Assembly (NCBI RefSeq): GCF_000350085.1
Contig: NZ_CAUM01000065.1
Coordinates: 1-64,000, forward strand
Length of the DNA: 64,000 nucleotides
From: Mesorhizobium metallidurans STM 2683
Lineage (GTDB): Bacteria > Pseudomonadota > Alphaproteobacteria > Rhizobiales > Rhizobiaceae
Direction: 5' to 3'
A program made the translations under genes and the position numbers. How positions within the stretch are numbered: the first letter of the stretch is position 1; every line of letters begins with the position of its first letter. Shown here piece after piece: positions 1 through 8,080 of this stretch. The notes under the pieces were generated by a model, which had not been told where the DNA came from, ran no database searches, and worked only from the letters and a program-made list of their open reading frames with translations.

Positions 1-1
1 A

Positions 2-1159
2 CTAGTAAATGTTCGCTGTGGGCAAGCCCAGTGCTGTTGCTCCTGCATATTCAGCTTGTGGGCCGGTCTGGAGCGGGTGGTAGCGCGCGCCCTGTATGTC
101 GCGGAATCGGCGCTCCAGCCCGTTCTCGCGATAGAAGCCCGCCCCGCCTGCCAACTCCATCGCGAGCTCGACGGCCTTGATCGCGTTTTCCGCCACGAGA
201 CTACGCCCGATCATCACCTCATTCACCGTATCGACCGATGGCGCGTTGCGCTCGACGATATCGAGCATCCAGCCATGGGCAAGCTGCGCGGTGCGCAGCG
301 CCGTATCCATCCGGCCAGCCAACGCTAGCGTGTGCTGCGTCTGCCGCTTGTTCTTCGCCAGTCCGATGGCGATGTCGCGGGCACTCTCGGCGACGCCGAG
401 ATAGGCCGAATAAATCAGCGGAAAAGCTATCGTAGCAATCACCTGGAATAGCGGATGCCATTCGCCTGCCTTGCGCGACACCGCCACGCCGGCGTCCGGC
501 ACGAACAGGCCTTCGATCAGCACGTCGTTGGAGCCGGTACCGCGCATGCCGAGCGTGCGCCAGGTGTCGAGCACCGTCACTTCCGGCGCCTTCATCGAAA
601 CCGGGAAATGGATCACGGTGTCGGGCTCCCCCTCGCTCTGGACGACAGCGGTGGTCATCAGCACATCGCCCGCTTCGGCGCCCGAGGTGAAGATCTTGCG
701 GGCCGTGATGCGATAGCCGCCCTCGACCTTCGCCGCTCGGCCCGAGCCGCCGATCCAGTCGGACCCGCCGCTGGACAGGAGGATGATGCGGTCGTTGGCT
801 ATGCGCTTCAGCAGCGGCTCGACGGCGGCAACTTTCTGATGACGCCAACGCCAAGCAGGGATTGCCACCTGGTGGGTGTGCATGGAAAAGGCGAGCGCGG
901 TTGAGCCGCAGTGATACGCGAGTTCGCGCAACATCGCAGCCAGTTCACGCACCTCCGCGCCGCCTCCACCGAGTTCGGACGGAACACCCGCTTCAACCAG
1001 GCCGGCCTGCTTCAACGCTTGGTAGTTGTCGGTCACGAAGCGATCGTTTGCGTCCGCGTCGGCCGCGCGTTCGGCGAACTTGGCGCCCATAGCCCGCGCG
1101 ATCGTCACGAGTTCGTCGCTGCATTGCCCTTGGGCTTCCACTTTCAGGGGACTGATCAT
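2..1159 (-). CDS. Acyl-CoA dehydrogenase-like flavoprotein
   Basis: A complete 385-residue protein with the acyl-CoA dehydrogenase fold order: N-terminal helical domain, a central beta region with FTSGAEAGD and the WRTLGMRGTGSNDV segment, and a C-terminal helical domain ending in RDIQGARYHPLQ. The family binds FAD and oxidises acyl-CoAs, or acts as a flavin monooxygenase (DszC/HpaA-like branch). The usual C-terminal catalytic Glu context (YEGT) is not visible; ARYHPLQ stands there instead, so the monooxygenase or oxidase branch is possible. It is transcribed divergently from the HxlR-type regulator, which is its likely controller. Substrate unknown. Confidence 0.85.
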   Translation of the reverse strand: MISPLKVEAQGQCSDELVTIARAMGAKFAERAADADANDRFVTDNYQALKQAGLVEAGVPSELGGGGAEVRELAAMLRELAYHCGSTALAFSMHTHQVAIPAWRWRHQKVAAVEPLLKRIANDRIILLSSGGSDWIGGSGRAAKVEGGYRITARKIFTSGAEAGDVLMTTAVVQSEGEPDTVIHFPVSMKAPEVTVLDTWRTLGMRGTGSNDVLIEGLFVPDAGVAVSRKAGEWHPLFQVIATIAFPLIYSAYLGVAESARDIAIGLAKNKRQTQHTLALAGRMDTALRTAQLAHGWMLDIVERNAPSVDTVNEVMIGRSLVAENAIKAVELAMELAGGAGFYRENGLERRFRDIQGARYHPLQTGPQAEYAGATALGLPTANIY

Positions 1160-1344
1160 GTTTCGGTTTCTCCAAGATGGTTAGTGAGAGAGGTCTGACT
1201 CCCACACCTGCGGCCCGGATTCCAGTTCACGAACTGTACCAGGCAGCAAGCCCGGCCAATCGAATTCACCCCGTACAAGTCCTTGGCATGCTGCGCTCGC
1301 GCCGGTAATCTATAGTGATGTGACAGTTGTCGGAGGAGACGGGC

Positions 1345-2037
1345 ATGGAGGATCGCGGAGGATACGGACAGTTTTGCCCTGTATCCATGGCGGCCGAAAT
1401 CCTGTGCACGCGATGGACGGCGCTGGTTATACGCGAGCTTCTTTGCGGCAGTACCAGGTTCAACCAACTTCGCCGCGGAGTGCCACGCATGTCACCGGCG
1501 CTTCTTTCCAAGCGCTTGAAAGAATTAGAGAAAATTGGTGTGATCGTAACCGCCCCGCGCGAGTCCGGTGCTGTCGAGTATCATCTCTCGCCGGCCGGCG
1601 AAGATTTGCGCTCGATCATCCTCGGCATGGGCTTCTGGGGCCAGCGCTGGGTAGAATCGCAGCTTTCGCTGAAGAACCTCGATCCGTCGCTGCTGATGTG
1701 GGACATTCGCCGAAACCTCAATCCCGAGCCGCTTCTACCCGGCCGCTGCACGATTCAGTTTCAATACCCCGAACTTCCCGAGCCGCAGCGCAATTGGTGG
1801 ATGGTGATTGAAAAGGGCAAGGTCGACCTCTGTGGCTTCGACCCCGGCTACGAGATCAATCTGCTTGTCCGCAGTTCGCTCCGTACGATGACGGCGATCT
1901 GGATGGGCTTTGCGCCCATTCCGCACGAGCTGGCCGCGGGGCGCCTTGAGCTCCAGGGCGAGCGGCCGATTGCCAATGCCATACAGAAATGGCTTACCCT
2001 CAGTACCTTTGCGCCCGAGCCGCGGCGCGTTTCTTGA
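1345..2037 (+). CDS. HxlR-family winged-helix transcriptional regulator
   Basis: A 230-residue protein. The N-terminal ~100 residues form an HxlR-type winged helix: CPVSMAAEILCTRWTALVIRELLCGSTRFNQLRRGVPRMSPALLSKRLKELEKIGVI. The rest is a C-terminal extension of unknown role. The ATG at 1345 is preferred because a strong GGAGGAG Shine-Dalgarno lies 7 bases upstream. It is divergent from the acyl-CoA-dehydrogenase-like gene, and the ~185-bp gap between them must hold both promoters. HxlR regulators often sense redox state or reactive small molecules; the signal here cannot be read from sequence. Confidence 0.88.
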   Translation: MEDRGGYGQFCPVSMAAEILCTRWTALVIRELLCGSTRFNQLRRGVPRMSPALLSKRLKELEKIGVIVTAPRESGAVEYHLSPAGEDLRSIILGMGFWGQRWVESQLSLKNLDPSLLMWDIRRNLNPEPLLPGRCTIQFQYPELPEPQRNWWMVIEKGKVDLCGFDPGYEINLLVRSSLRTMTAIWMGFAPIPHELAAGRLELQGERPIANAIQKWLTLSTFAPEPRRVS

Positions 2038-2179
2038 TGACAGCGTCACGCAATCGTTCGCTTTGACGTTAACGCATTGGCGGTCCGGTCATGGCGCGAC
2101 CGTCCCCTTCGTGCGGCAAATCGGCAGCAATTTAGCGGCTACTTCGCAGAATATCGCGCCATAGCGTGTAATCAGCGAC

Positions 2180-2201
2180 GAATGGCGGAGAGAGCGGGAT
2201 T
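2180..2201. repeat. attL: left direct repeat of the integrated element
   Basis: This 22-bp sequence (core TGGCGGAGAGAGCGGGATT) is identical to 9758-9779, where it forms the 3' end of tRNA-Ser including CCA. The flanks diverge immediately on both sides. Duplication of a tRNA 3' end next to a tyrosine integrase gene is the classic footprint of site-specific integration. The element between the two copies is about 7.6 kb. Confidence 0.93.
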
Positions 2202-2263
2202 AGACGCCAAACGGCTTTATCCCCTTGAAATCGTTGATTGTGCTTGGTAACCGCCGCTTGGAA

Positions 2264-2286
2264 TTGGTCTAAGTGGATGGTCTAAG
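2264..2286 (+). promoter_or_regulatory. Paired TTGGTCTAAG motifs (candidate integrase arm sites, left)
   Basis: TTGGTCTAAG (2264-2273) is followed 13 bp later by ATGGTCTAAG (2277-2286). The same pair, same orientation and same 13-bp period, occurs just inside the right end at 9676-9698. Tyrosine integrases bind paired arm-type sites near element ends, so that is the likely role. The left pair abuts the integrase start codon at 2288, so binding could also repress the gene. Function is inferred. Confidence 0.65.
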
Positions 2287-2287
2287 C

Positions 2288-3643
2288 ATGGCAGGTTTCA
2301 AGGGCAGAGCGCGGCGGCACCTCTCGCTGAGGGGGCGGACGTGGTGGTTCAAGATGGCGATACCGGCGGCGGCTCGCCATGAGTTCAAGCGCCGCACGGC
2401 CATCGTAGAAAGCCTCGAAACTGGCGACATCCGGGTTGCAATGGAAAGGCGAGACGCGAGAGAGCGGGCAGCCCTTGACCTGTTTAAGGCCATCAAGGCC
2501 GGGGAAGCGGTGACACCCGAGCAGATCGACGCGACCTCCCGGGGCGCCATCGTTCGGGAAGCGATCAAGGCCCTTCAAGATGCTGGCGATACCGACGCGC
2601 TACACAACGCTGTGAGCGCCGCTGAGGACGAGCGTGACCATTACCGGGGCAAGGAACGGAAGCTGTTCGATGCTGCAGTGTCTGGGAAGGTGCCCGTCGA
2701 TCAGCACCTTGAAGCCTACTTGAAGGAGGCCAAGCTGGCGGACAAGACGACCGCTGAGTGGCGGGGGCTGATCAAGCGGTTTGCCCGGTGGTGTGCCGAG
2801 AAGAGCCTCAGGCTTGTCGACATAGACCGCAGGAACGCCGGCAAGTACGTCTCGGAAGAGATCGCAGACATGCACCCTAAGACAGCCAAGAAGCACCTTT
2901 CGGCGGTGCGGGGCTATTGGGACTATCTGGCGCGGCGGGGCCTCGTCGATACGGAGCAGAGCGGCAACCCATGGGACCGCCAGCTACAGCCCCAGCGGCG
3001 CAAGAAGGGCTCTGCGGAGGCCACGCAGGGAGAACGACCATTTACCCCGAAGGAATTGAACGCGGTCCTGTATGGGCAGCAGCTCGACAGTGGCGACAGG
3101 ATAGAGGCGGGGCAATTCGACCACCAGCTACAGGACGCGGCGTTGGTCGGGGCGCTGTCTGGAATGCGCCTGGAGGAGATCGTGACGCTTCGGGTCGGGC
3201 AATGCGCCGGGGGCTGGTTCGACATACGGGACGCGAAGACACAGGCCGGGGTGCGGCGGGTGCCGATACACGCGGGGCTGACCAAGCTGATCGGCAGACG
3301 GACGCGGGGCAAGAAGGCAGCGGATTGGCTGTTCCAAGAATTGGCCGACGAGCGGGACGCGGCAGCGGTGACGACCAAGCGGTTCACGCGCTACCGGGTC
3401 GCATGTGGTGTCGACGACAAGCGGGACGGCAGGCGCAGGAGCTTGGTCAACTTCCATTCGTTCCGGCGCTGGTTCGTCTCTCAGGCGGAACAGGCGGGCA
3501 TACCTGAGACAACCGTGGCGGCTGTTGTCGGGCACGTCGAGGGGCGCAAGTCGATCACCTTCGGGGTGTACTCAGGAGGACCGAGCGATGCACAGAAGGT
3601 GGCATGTGTGAAGGCCGTGAAGCTGCCGGCGAAAGAACATTAA
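2288..3643 (+). CDS. int: Tyrosine recombinase (integrase) of the tRNA-Ser element
   Basis: A 451-residue site-specific recombinase. The catalytic set is visible: Arg294 (SGMRLEEI), a probable beta-hairpin Lys near 318, His390-x-x-Arg393 (FHSFRRW), His416 (VGHVEG) and nucleophile Tyr428 (GVYSGG). The central region around residues 135-220 resembles a core-binding SAM-like domain. The ATG at 2288 is chosen; an in-frame GTG at 2273 lies inside the repeated motifs. The gene sits 86 bp inside attL, as expected for an integrase that inserted the element into tRNA-Ser. Its stop codon overlaps that of the opposing gene within a TTAA palindrome. Confidence 0.95.
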   Translation: MAGFKGRARRHLSLRGRTWWFKMAIPAAARHEFKRRTAIVESLETGDIRVAMERRDARERAALDLFKAIKAGEAVTPEQIDATSRGAIVREAIKALQDAGDTDALHNAVSAAEDERDHYRGKERKLFDAAVSGKVPVDQHLEAYLKEAKLADKTTAEWRGLIKRFARWCAEKSLRLVDIDRRNAGKYVSEEIADMHPKTAKKHLSAVRGYWDYLARRGLVDTEQSGNPWDRQLQPQRRKKGSAEATQGERPFTPKELNAVLYGQQLDSGDRIEAGQFDHQLQDAALVGALSGMRLEEIVTLRVGQCAGGWFDIRDAKTQAGVRRVPIHAGLTKLIGRRTRGKKAADWLFQELADERDAAAVTTKRFTRYRVACGVDDKRDGRRRSLVNFHSFRRWFVSQAEQAGIPETTVAAVVGHVEGRKSITFGVYSGGPSDAQKVACVKAVKLPAKEH

Positions 3644-4374
3644 GCGATCTTGGTCCACCTCTTGAACGTTGCAAGGTCCGCCGCGCTCAGCTTGAACCAC
3701 TCGCCGTTTCCCCGCTTGTCAGCGAAGCGACGGTGCCAGTACGCTTCAACGCCGGCAGGATCGTCAGTCAAAATGGCATGAACGAGAACGGTTTCATCAG
3801 GCAACTCGATTTGCACCTGCCTTGAGCGGCGCGCTATGGATGACGTGCGCCCTACCTTGAAGTCCTTGCCGTACTTGATGAGGTAGACGTAGCCGAGTGC
3901 GGGTTTGTCGGGCGCTTCACCGGCATCCGGGAGGGATTTCGTGGTGGCAAGAAAGTCGTCGCAATAGGCAACCACCTGATGGTCCCCACGGTCTGCCGCG
4001 AAGGTCCTCAACTCCGCCGCAAGGTCGCCAATGCGCCACCGCCTTTTGATCGCCGCTATGCTCACGAAATACGGGTTGTTGGACCCTTCAAAAGTGAGGT
4101 CGCCATAGTTAGGGAATGCCTCTAAGCGCCTCGCAAGGTCATTAACTTGCTGGAGGATTTCACTTTTGTCGTACCCGGCGAACCATTCAAGGGGCGCGAA
4201 ACCTGCTTCGGCCAGGGCGTCGGTCCACTTTCGCCAGATACGATTTTTCCAAGTGTGATCGGTAATCCCGGTTTCCGACAGGAACTTTCGCTGGCCCGGT
4301 GGAACCCCTCCAGAAGCGGCTGCAATGGAACGGATCGCACGGATGATTTCTTGCTTCTGGATTTCTTTGTTCAC
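3640..4374 (-). CDS. T5orf172/MUG113 (GIY-YIG superfamily) domain protein
   Basis: A 244-residue protein. The last ~85 residues match the T5orf172 pattern: GYVYLIKYGKDFKVGRTSSIARR, then AYWHRRFADKRGNGEWF. This family belongs to the GIY-YIG nuclease superfamily and is common in phages. The N-terminal ~160 residues hold short helical repeats with Trp/Arg motifs and may bind DNA. The GTG at 4374 is chosen because GAGG lies 8-9 bases upstream and the residues before it look non-coding. A nuclease role is inferred from the superfamily; it could serve in defence, exclusion of other phages, or element mobility. Confidence 0.75.
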   Translation of the reverse strand: MNKEIQKQEIIRAIRSIAAASGGVPPGQRKFLSETGITDHTWKNRIWRKWTDALAEAGFAPLEWFAGYDKSEILQQVNDLARRLEAFPNYGDLTFEGSNNPYFVSIAAIKRRWRIGDLAAELRTFAADRGDHQVVAYCDDFLATTKSLPDAGEAPDKPALGYVYLIKYGKDFKVGRTSSIARRSRQVQIELPDETVLVHAILTDDPAGVEAYWHRRFADKRGNGEWFKLSAADLATFKRWTKIA

Positions 4375-4795
4375 GGGCTCGCCTCGTAAGCGACTGTTAG
4401 CTGAAGGTTTATCACACCAGATTGGCGAATGAAGCCAGCTTTGGTTTGGTGCGGAATATCTGATGAAAAAATGTCCGGGGGTGATCGGATAACAGGCACG
4501 CGCCCCGACCCCCCGTACCGCCTCAGGTCCCACGATGAGCGGCCCGACCGGTTTCGATGACGATGGCCGTTGTGATGCCTTGAACGAGGTGGCTGTGGCG
4601 CGACGGGGTCAGCTTGGTGGATCGTCGGGTGGTTTGCCGAGGGACAGGCAAGGCGGCTGATAGCCATACCCATCCCACTAGCACTATCCGACAGCTTTGC
4701 GCGCCACTATGCCGTTGATCTGTACCTTATTCTCAAGTACAAGGTACAAACAGCGAGCCTGAAGGCTTGCAGCGCAAAGGATTGGACCTCAGAGA
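4375..4795. other. Intergenic promoter region between divergent island genes
   Basis: This 421-bp gap separates the T5orf172 gene from the serine recombinase, which run in opposite directions, so it must hold two promoters. It contains one copy of the 19-bp repeat unit (4664-4682, CCATACCCATCCCACTAGC) found again downstream of the recombinase, and a perfect 8-bp inverted repeat at 4721-4748. No convincing gene is seen. Confidence 0.6.
4721..4748. promoter_or_regulatory. Inverted repeat TGTACCTT-N12-AAGGTACA
   Basis: Perfect 8-bp arms (4721-4728 and 4741-4748) lie 48 bp upstream of the serine recombinase start. The size and position fit an operator for a dimeric regulator, or a crossover site for the recombinase itself. 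Neither can be decided from sequence. Confidence 0.5.
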
Positions 4796-5464
4796 ATGAC
4801 TACGGCAGTTGCTTACCTTCGGACCTCCTCACGGACCAATGTCGACGGCGACAGCGCACCACGGCAGCAGCAGGCTATCGAGGCCTATGCGAAGCGACAC
4901 GGGATCACGGTGGTTCGGGAGTTCCACGACGCGGCTGTGAGCGGGGCTGACCCGATTGACACACGCCCGGGCTTCCAAGGCCTCCTTGAATACATGGCCG
5001 GCAATGGCGCTCGGGTGATCCTTATCGAGAACGCAAGCCGGTTCGCCCGTGACCTTGCTGTGCAGATCGCGGGGCACAAGCTCCTACAGGGTCTCGGCTA
5101 TGAATTGATCCCGGTCGACGCGCCAGACAGCTTCACGAATGACACGCCGACCGCTGCGATGGTGCGGCAGATACTGGGTGCCGTCGCGGAGTTTGAGAAG
5201 GCGCAACTTGTGGTGAAGCTCCGGGGTGCCCGTGATAGGGCTTCTAAGGCCGCTGGGAGGCGCGTGGAGGGCAACCACGGATATCGAGTGTCCAACCCTG
5301 ATGTGATCCGGCAAGCGAAGCGGTTGGCCCGCAAGAGCCCCAAGACCGGCAAGGCGAGGAGCCTACGGGAGATCGCGGCGGGGCTTGCCCAGCTTGGATA
5401 CATGACAGTGACAGGTCAGCCGTTCTCAGCCTCACAGGTGCAGCGGCTGCTGGAGGCAGGCTGA
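4796..5464 (+). CDS. Serine recombinase (resolvase/invertase type)
   Basis: A 222-residue protein with an N-terminal resolvase catalytic domain. YLRTSS at residues 7-12 gives Arg9 and the probable nucleophile Ser11; ENASRFARD corresponds to the conserved E-x-x-x-R-x-x-R stretch. The tail (LREIAAGLAQLGYMTVTGQPFSASQVQRLL) resembles a helix-turn-helix DNA-binding domain. Its size fits small resolvases or invertases, not large serine integrases. It lies between one upstream copy and an array of downstream copies of a 19-bp repeat, which could be its sites. Within the element it may resolve multimers or move a segment. Confidence 0.88.
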   Translation: MTTAVAYLRTSSRTNVDGDSAPRQQQAIEAYAKRHGITVVREFHDAAVSGADPIDTRPGFQGLLEYMAGNGARVILIENASRFARDLAVQIAGHKLLQGLGYELIPVDAPDSFTNDTPTAAMVRQILGAVAEFEKAQLVVKLRGARDRASKAAGRRVEGNHGYRVSNPDVIRQAKRLARKSPKTGKARSLREIAAGLAQLGYMTVTGQPFSASQVQRLLEAG

Positions 5465-5647
5465 CCATAACCCTTCCACTAGCTACGAAGGCGAATAGGT
5501 GGCCCACTAGCTATGGCAGGCGAACATTAGACGCTGCTGAATAAGGTGACCACTGGCACTGCGGAGGCGAATAGGGCCTCCACTGGCATACCGAGGCGAT
5601 TAAGGCCCCCACTGGCACCTACGCAGGGCCATAACCCACCCACTAGC
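5465..5647 (+). repeat. Array of six CCACTRGC-core repeats
   Basis: Six direct copies of CCACTAGC or CCACTGGC begin at 5476, 5504, 5550, 5580, 5609 and 5640, spaced 28, 46, 30, 29 and 31 bp, about three helical turns. The units extend upstream to ~19 bp: CCATAACCCTTCCACTAGC at 5465 and CCATAACCCACCCACTAGC at 5629, with GAATAGG-type left halves between them. A seventh copy lies at 4664-4682. The array sits directly upstream of the ParB-like gene, so binding sites for that protein (parS or iteron style) or for the serine recombinase are plausible. The remaining 257 bp to the next gene shows nothing recognisable. Confidence 0.75.
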
Positions 5648-5904
5648 ACCTACGCAACGCAAGACCATCGGTCCGAGCCCTCGCTCCTCACCCAGATCGA
5701 TCACCCTGTTGAAGACCCTGATAGGCACCCTCGTTGCTCCCTTCCGGGGGCGTCTGAAGGTGTCTCCGGGGTGGTCGGTCTTGGTGAGGTGTGGGCCTAC
5801 GAATGTTCAGACGCGTGTCTGCCTATCCATGCATTTCCCGGTGGACAGGCTGAAACTGATAGCCGCCACAGCGCGGCCAAAGACCACAACAACAAGGAGT
5901 GAGA

Positions 5905-6717
5905 ATGAGCGCGGGAGATCAACTTCAGGAATTGATGCAAGCCTATGAAGCAGGCCTTTCGGAGCAACTTATCGGGGCAGCCCAAGGTCCACCTGAGTTG
6001 CGCCTTCAGGACATCGAGACGGTGCCCGGATTGTTCCAGCCGAGGGGCGGGATCAGCGAGCGGCATGTGTCGGACCTGATCAAGGCGATCAAGGCAATCG
6101 GTCCCCTCGACCCTGTCACCGTCATGATGGTCGGGAAGAGGACCATTCTGATTGATGGACATCACCGGATCGAGGCATACGAGGCCGTTAAGTGGGCCAC
6201 TCCGATGCCCGTCAGGTACTTCGAGGGCACACCTGAGGAGGCCGTCTTGGTGGCTGGTGAAGCCAACTCGAAGGCCAAGCTGCCGATGGACAACACCGAC
6301 CGGCAGAACTTCGCTTGGCGGCTGGTGCTGATTGATAGGCACAGCAAGGCTGAGGTCGCCAGGGCGTCCGGTATCTCGGAAGCCCAAGTGTCCATCATGA
6401 GGCGCGCTAAGCGGACCTTAGGAGAACAGGCGGGGGATTTCTCGTCGTGGTTCCGGGCTCGCCTTGCGGCCAACGGAAAGGATCATGAGCCCAAAGGAGA
6501 AGACGAGCGGGAGCAATGGATGCAACAGGTTGCTGACAGGTACGCCGACGAGTTGACCAAGAAGTTCTCGACCAAGCTAGCACTCAACCCCGAGATCGCA
6601 GCCATGGCACTGGCGAGCTACTTCGGGCGGAAACTGCCCGAGGTCTATGGGTTCCTTAGGGAGCATCTAGGCGAGGATGATAGAAGGGCCATTGAGGTGG
6701 ACAACGACGAGTTCTGA
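5905..6717 (+). CDS. ParB-like DNA-binding protein
   Basis: A 270-residue protein with a ParB/sulfiredoxin-like N domain: GGISERHVSDLIKAIKAIGPLDP followed by the nucleotide-binding motif DGHHRIEAY (residues 84-92). A helix-turn-helix follows at about 148-167 (SKAEVARASGISEAQVSIMRRAK). ParB proteins bind clustered centromere-like sites, and some relatives act as phage or plasmid regulators or nucleases. The ATG at 5905 has AAGGAG 5 bases upstream. No ParA partner is present. The repeat array just upstream is its best candidate target. Confidence 0.8.
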   Translation: MSAGDQLQELMQAYEAGLSEQLIGAAQGPPELRLQDIETVPGLFQPRGGISERHVSDLIKAIKAIGPLDPVTVMMVGKRTILIDGHHRIEAYEAVKWATPMPVRYFEGTPEEAVLVAGEANSKAKLPMDNTDRQNFAWRLVLIDRHSKAEVARASGISEAQVSIMRRAKRTLGEQAGDFSSWFRARLAANGKDHEPKGEDEREQWMQQVADRYADELTKKFSTKLALNPEIAAMALASYFGRKLPEVYGFLREHLGEDDRRAIEVDNDEF

Positions 6718-6758
6718 GGCCCGCCTGTGTAATCACTACGGGGTGCAATTTACATAGG

Positions 6759-6785
6759 GCGCTCCGGCAGCGGGGCGCTCTTTCC
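6759..6785 (+). terminator. Candidate terminator after the ParB-like gene
   Basis: GCGCTCC pairs with GGGGCGC (one G-T pair) around a 6-base loop and is followed by TCTTTCC. The hairpin lies 40 bp after the ParB-like stop and just before the next gene. The weak T-run suggests partial termination. Confidence 0.5.
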
Positions 6786-6807
6786 ACATTCACGCATGAA
6801 GGAGACA

Positions 6808-7587
6808 ATGAGCCTAGATGAGAAAGCGCTGGTCACGCTGAGGGTCCCCAGATGGGACCCTAACGACCATGTTGACCACTACGTCACCCATGAGGCCGTC
6901 ACGGCGTTCATGGCGCAATACCTTGACCAGCACCCGGACGGGGCCTCGACCATCGAACACCGGTTAGGGCAGCCTTGGTGGGGGCCGGTGAGTGAGACCG
7001 GCGCTTGCGTCTATTGCCCGACCGCGTTCCAGATCATGCAGGTGCATGACGACCCCGTAGGGCTGACCGACCGGGAAGTCTTGTACTTGGTCATGACCTC
7101 GACCACGTCCGACAGCTACACCAAGGCCGATTGGGACGCGATGGTCGAAGGTAAGATGCTTGAGGCCAAGGTCAAGCGTGACGAGGACAGGCGTAACAAG
7201 CGTGACACCCTCGACAACGACGAGAGGGCCGAGCGAGGAGGCCGGGAACGGCTGACACTCGACCACATCACAGGCCAGCGGGTGATCCCCGACGAGGCCC
7301 TTCCACACCGCGCCAAGATGCGCCGAACGAAGTCACTGAAAGAAGCGAAGGCGAGACGAGACCTTAGGCGGAAGACTGCCGAGGGTGTCGTGATCCAGAT
7401 GAAGAAGGAGGAATGGCGGGCGATGAACCCCGAGCAAGTGAAGCAGTACAAGACCACCCTCGACAGGCTGGTGGCCATGGGGACCATCGATCCGCACATG
7501 GTCGATGAATACGAGAACGCCGAGCGGTCACCCATGGCGCACCTCTATCGCATGGGCCGGATGACCTCGCGAGGGGACCGAGCATGA
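6808..7587 (+). CDS. Unrecognised island protein, Lys/Arg-rich middle
   Basis: A 259-residue protein of unknown family. The first ~110 residues look globular (WWGPVSETGACVYCP, with two close Cys). Residues ~115-200 are highly charged and probably helical (KVKRDEDRRNKRD, KSLKEAKARRDLRRK), suggesting nucleic-acid binding or a coiled segment. The ATG at 6808 is chosen because AAGGAG ends 3 bases before it; the ATG at 6796 would place that site inside the gene. It heads a run of co-directional genes to about 8991. No function is assigned. Confidence 0.75.
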   Translation: MSLDEKALVTLRVPRWDPNDHVDHYVTHEAVTAFMAQYLDQHPDGASTIEHRLGQPWWGPVSETGACVYCPTAFQIMQVHDDPVGLTDREVLYLVMTSTTSDSYTKADWDAMVEGKMLEAKVKRDEDRRNKRDTLDNDERAERGGRERLTLDHITGQRVIPDEALPHRAKMRRTKSLKEAKARRDLRRKTAEGVVIQMKKEEWRAMNPEQVKQYKTTLDRLVAMGTIDPHMVDEYENAERSPMAHLYRMGRMTSRGDRA

Positions 7588-7603
7588 AGAAGGGGGACCG
7601 GGT

Positions 7604-7993
7604 ATGACCCCCGATTGGATCAAGCGGCGCGATTGGGTGGCGACCTACCCGACGCGGGAAGCGGCCCTTGCCTTGGTCGAGTGGATCAAGGCGGACGACT
7701 GGGAGCGGGTGTCAGAACTCGACAAGAGGCTTGACGGGGTCGGCATCGGGTGGACCCAAAGTTTCCATGCCGCCACTGAGAGGTGCTTCGAGGTCTACGG
7801 CTATCCCGACTTGGAGGCCGTGGTGGTTGCCCGAAGGGTTGCCGAGGTGTCCCTGAGGCCCGCCCGCTCAGCGCCACAGGAAGGGGTCGCCGGAGGCAGA
7901 GACGGCCTTTCCAGAGCGTCTGCCCCAGCCACGCCCGACGCGCGTCCTGAGGGCTCACAGACGATGACCTACGGCTTCACACCACGCCGCTGA
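7604..7993 (+). CDS. Unrecognised island protein
   Basis: A 129-residue protein of unknown family. The N-terminal ~80 residues look folded (WVATYPTREAALALVEWIKADDWERVSELDKRLDGVG). The last ~45 residues are Pro/Ala/Arg-rich and probably disordered. It starts 17 bp after the preceding gene with a GGGGGACCGGGT leader, consistent with one transcript. It has no signal peptide or membrane segment. A coding shadow is unlikely given the operon-like spacing. Confidence 0.6.
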   Translation: MTPDWIKRRDWVATYPTREAALALVEWIKADDWERVSELDKRLDGVGIGWTQSFHAATERCFEVYGYPDLEAVVVARRVAEVSLRPARSAPQEGVAGGRDGLSRASAPATPDARPEGSQTMTYGFTPRR

Positions 7994-8080
7994 CACCTCG
8001 TCCAACCACAACACAATCCAACCAGCGCAGAGCCTCGACCATGGTGGTCGGGGAGCGCAAGCAATGAAGGAACGAACAAC

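Noticed and set aside
5465..5647. CRISPR array
   Set aside because: Units are degenerate, spacing is irregular (28-46 bp) and the between-unit sequences are themselves related. No cas gene is present.
5546..5902. Short frame downstream of the recombinase
   Set aside because: It overlaps the repeat array, has no ribosome site and an unnatural Pro/Arg/Thr-rich product.
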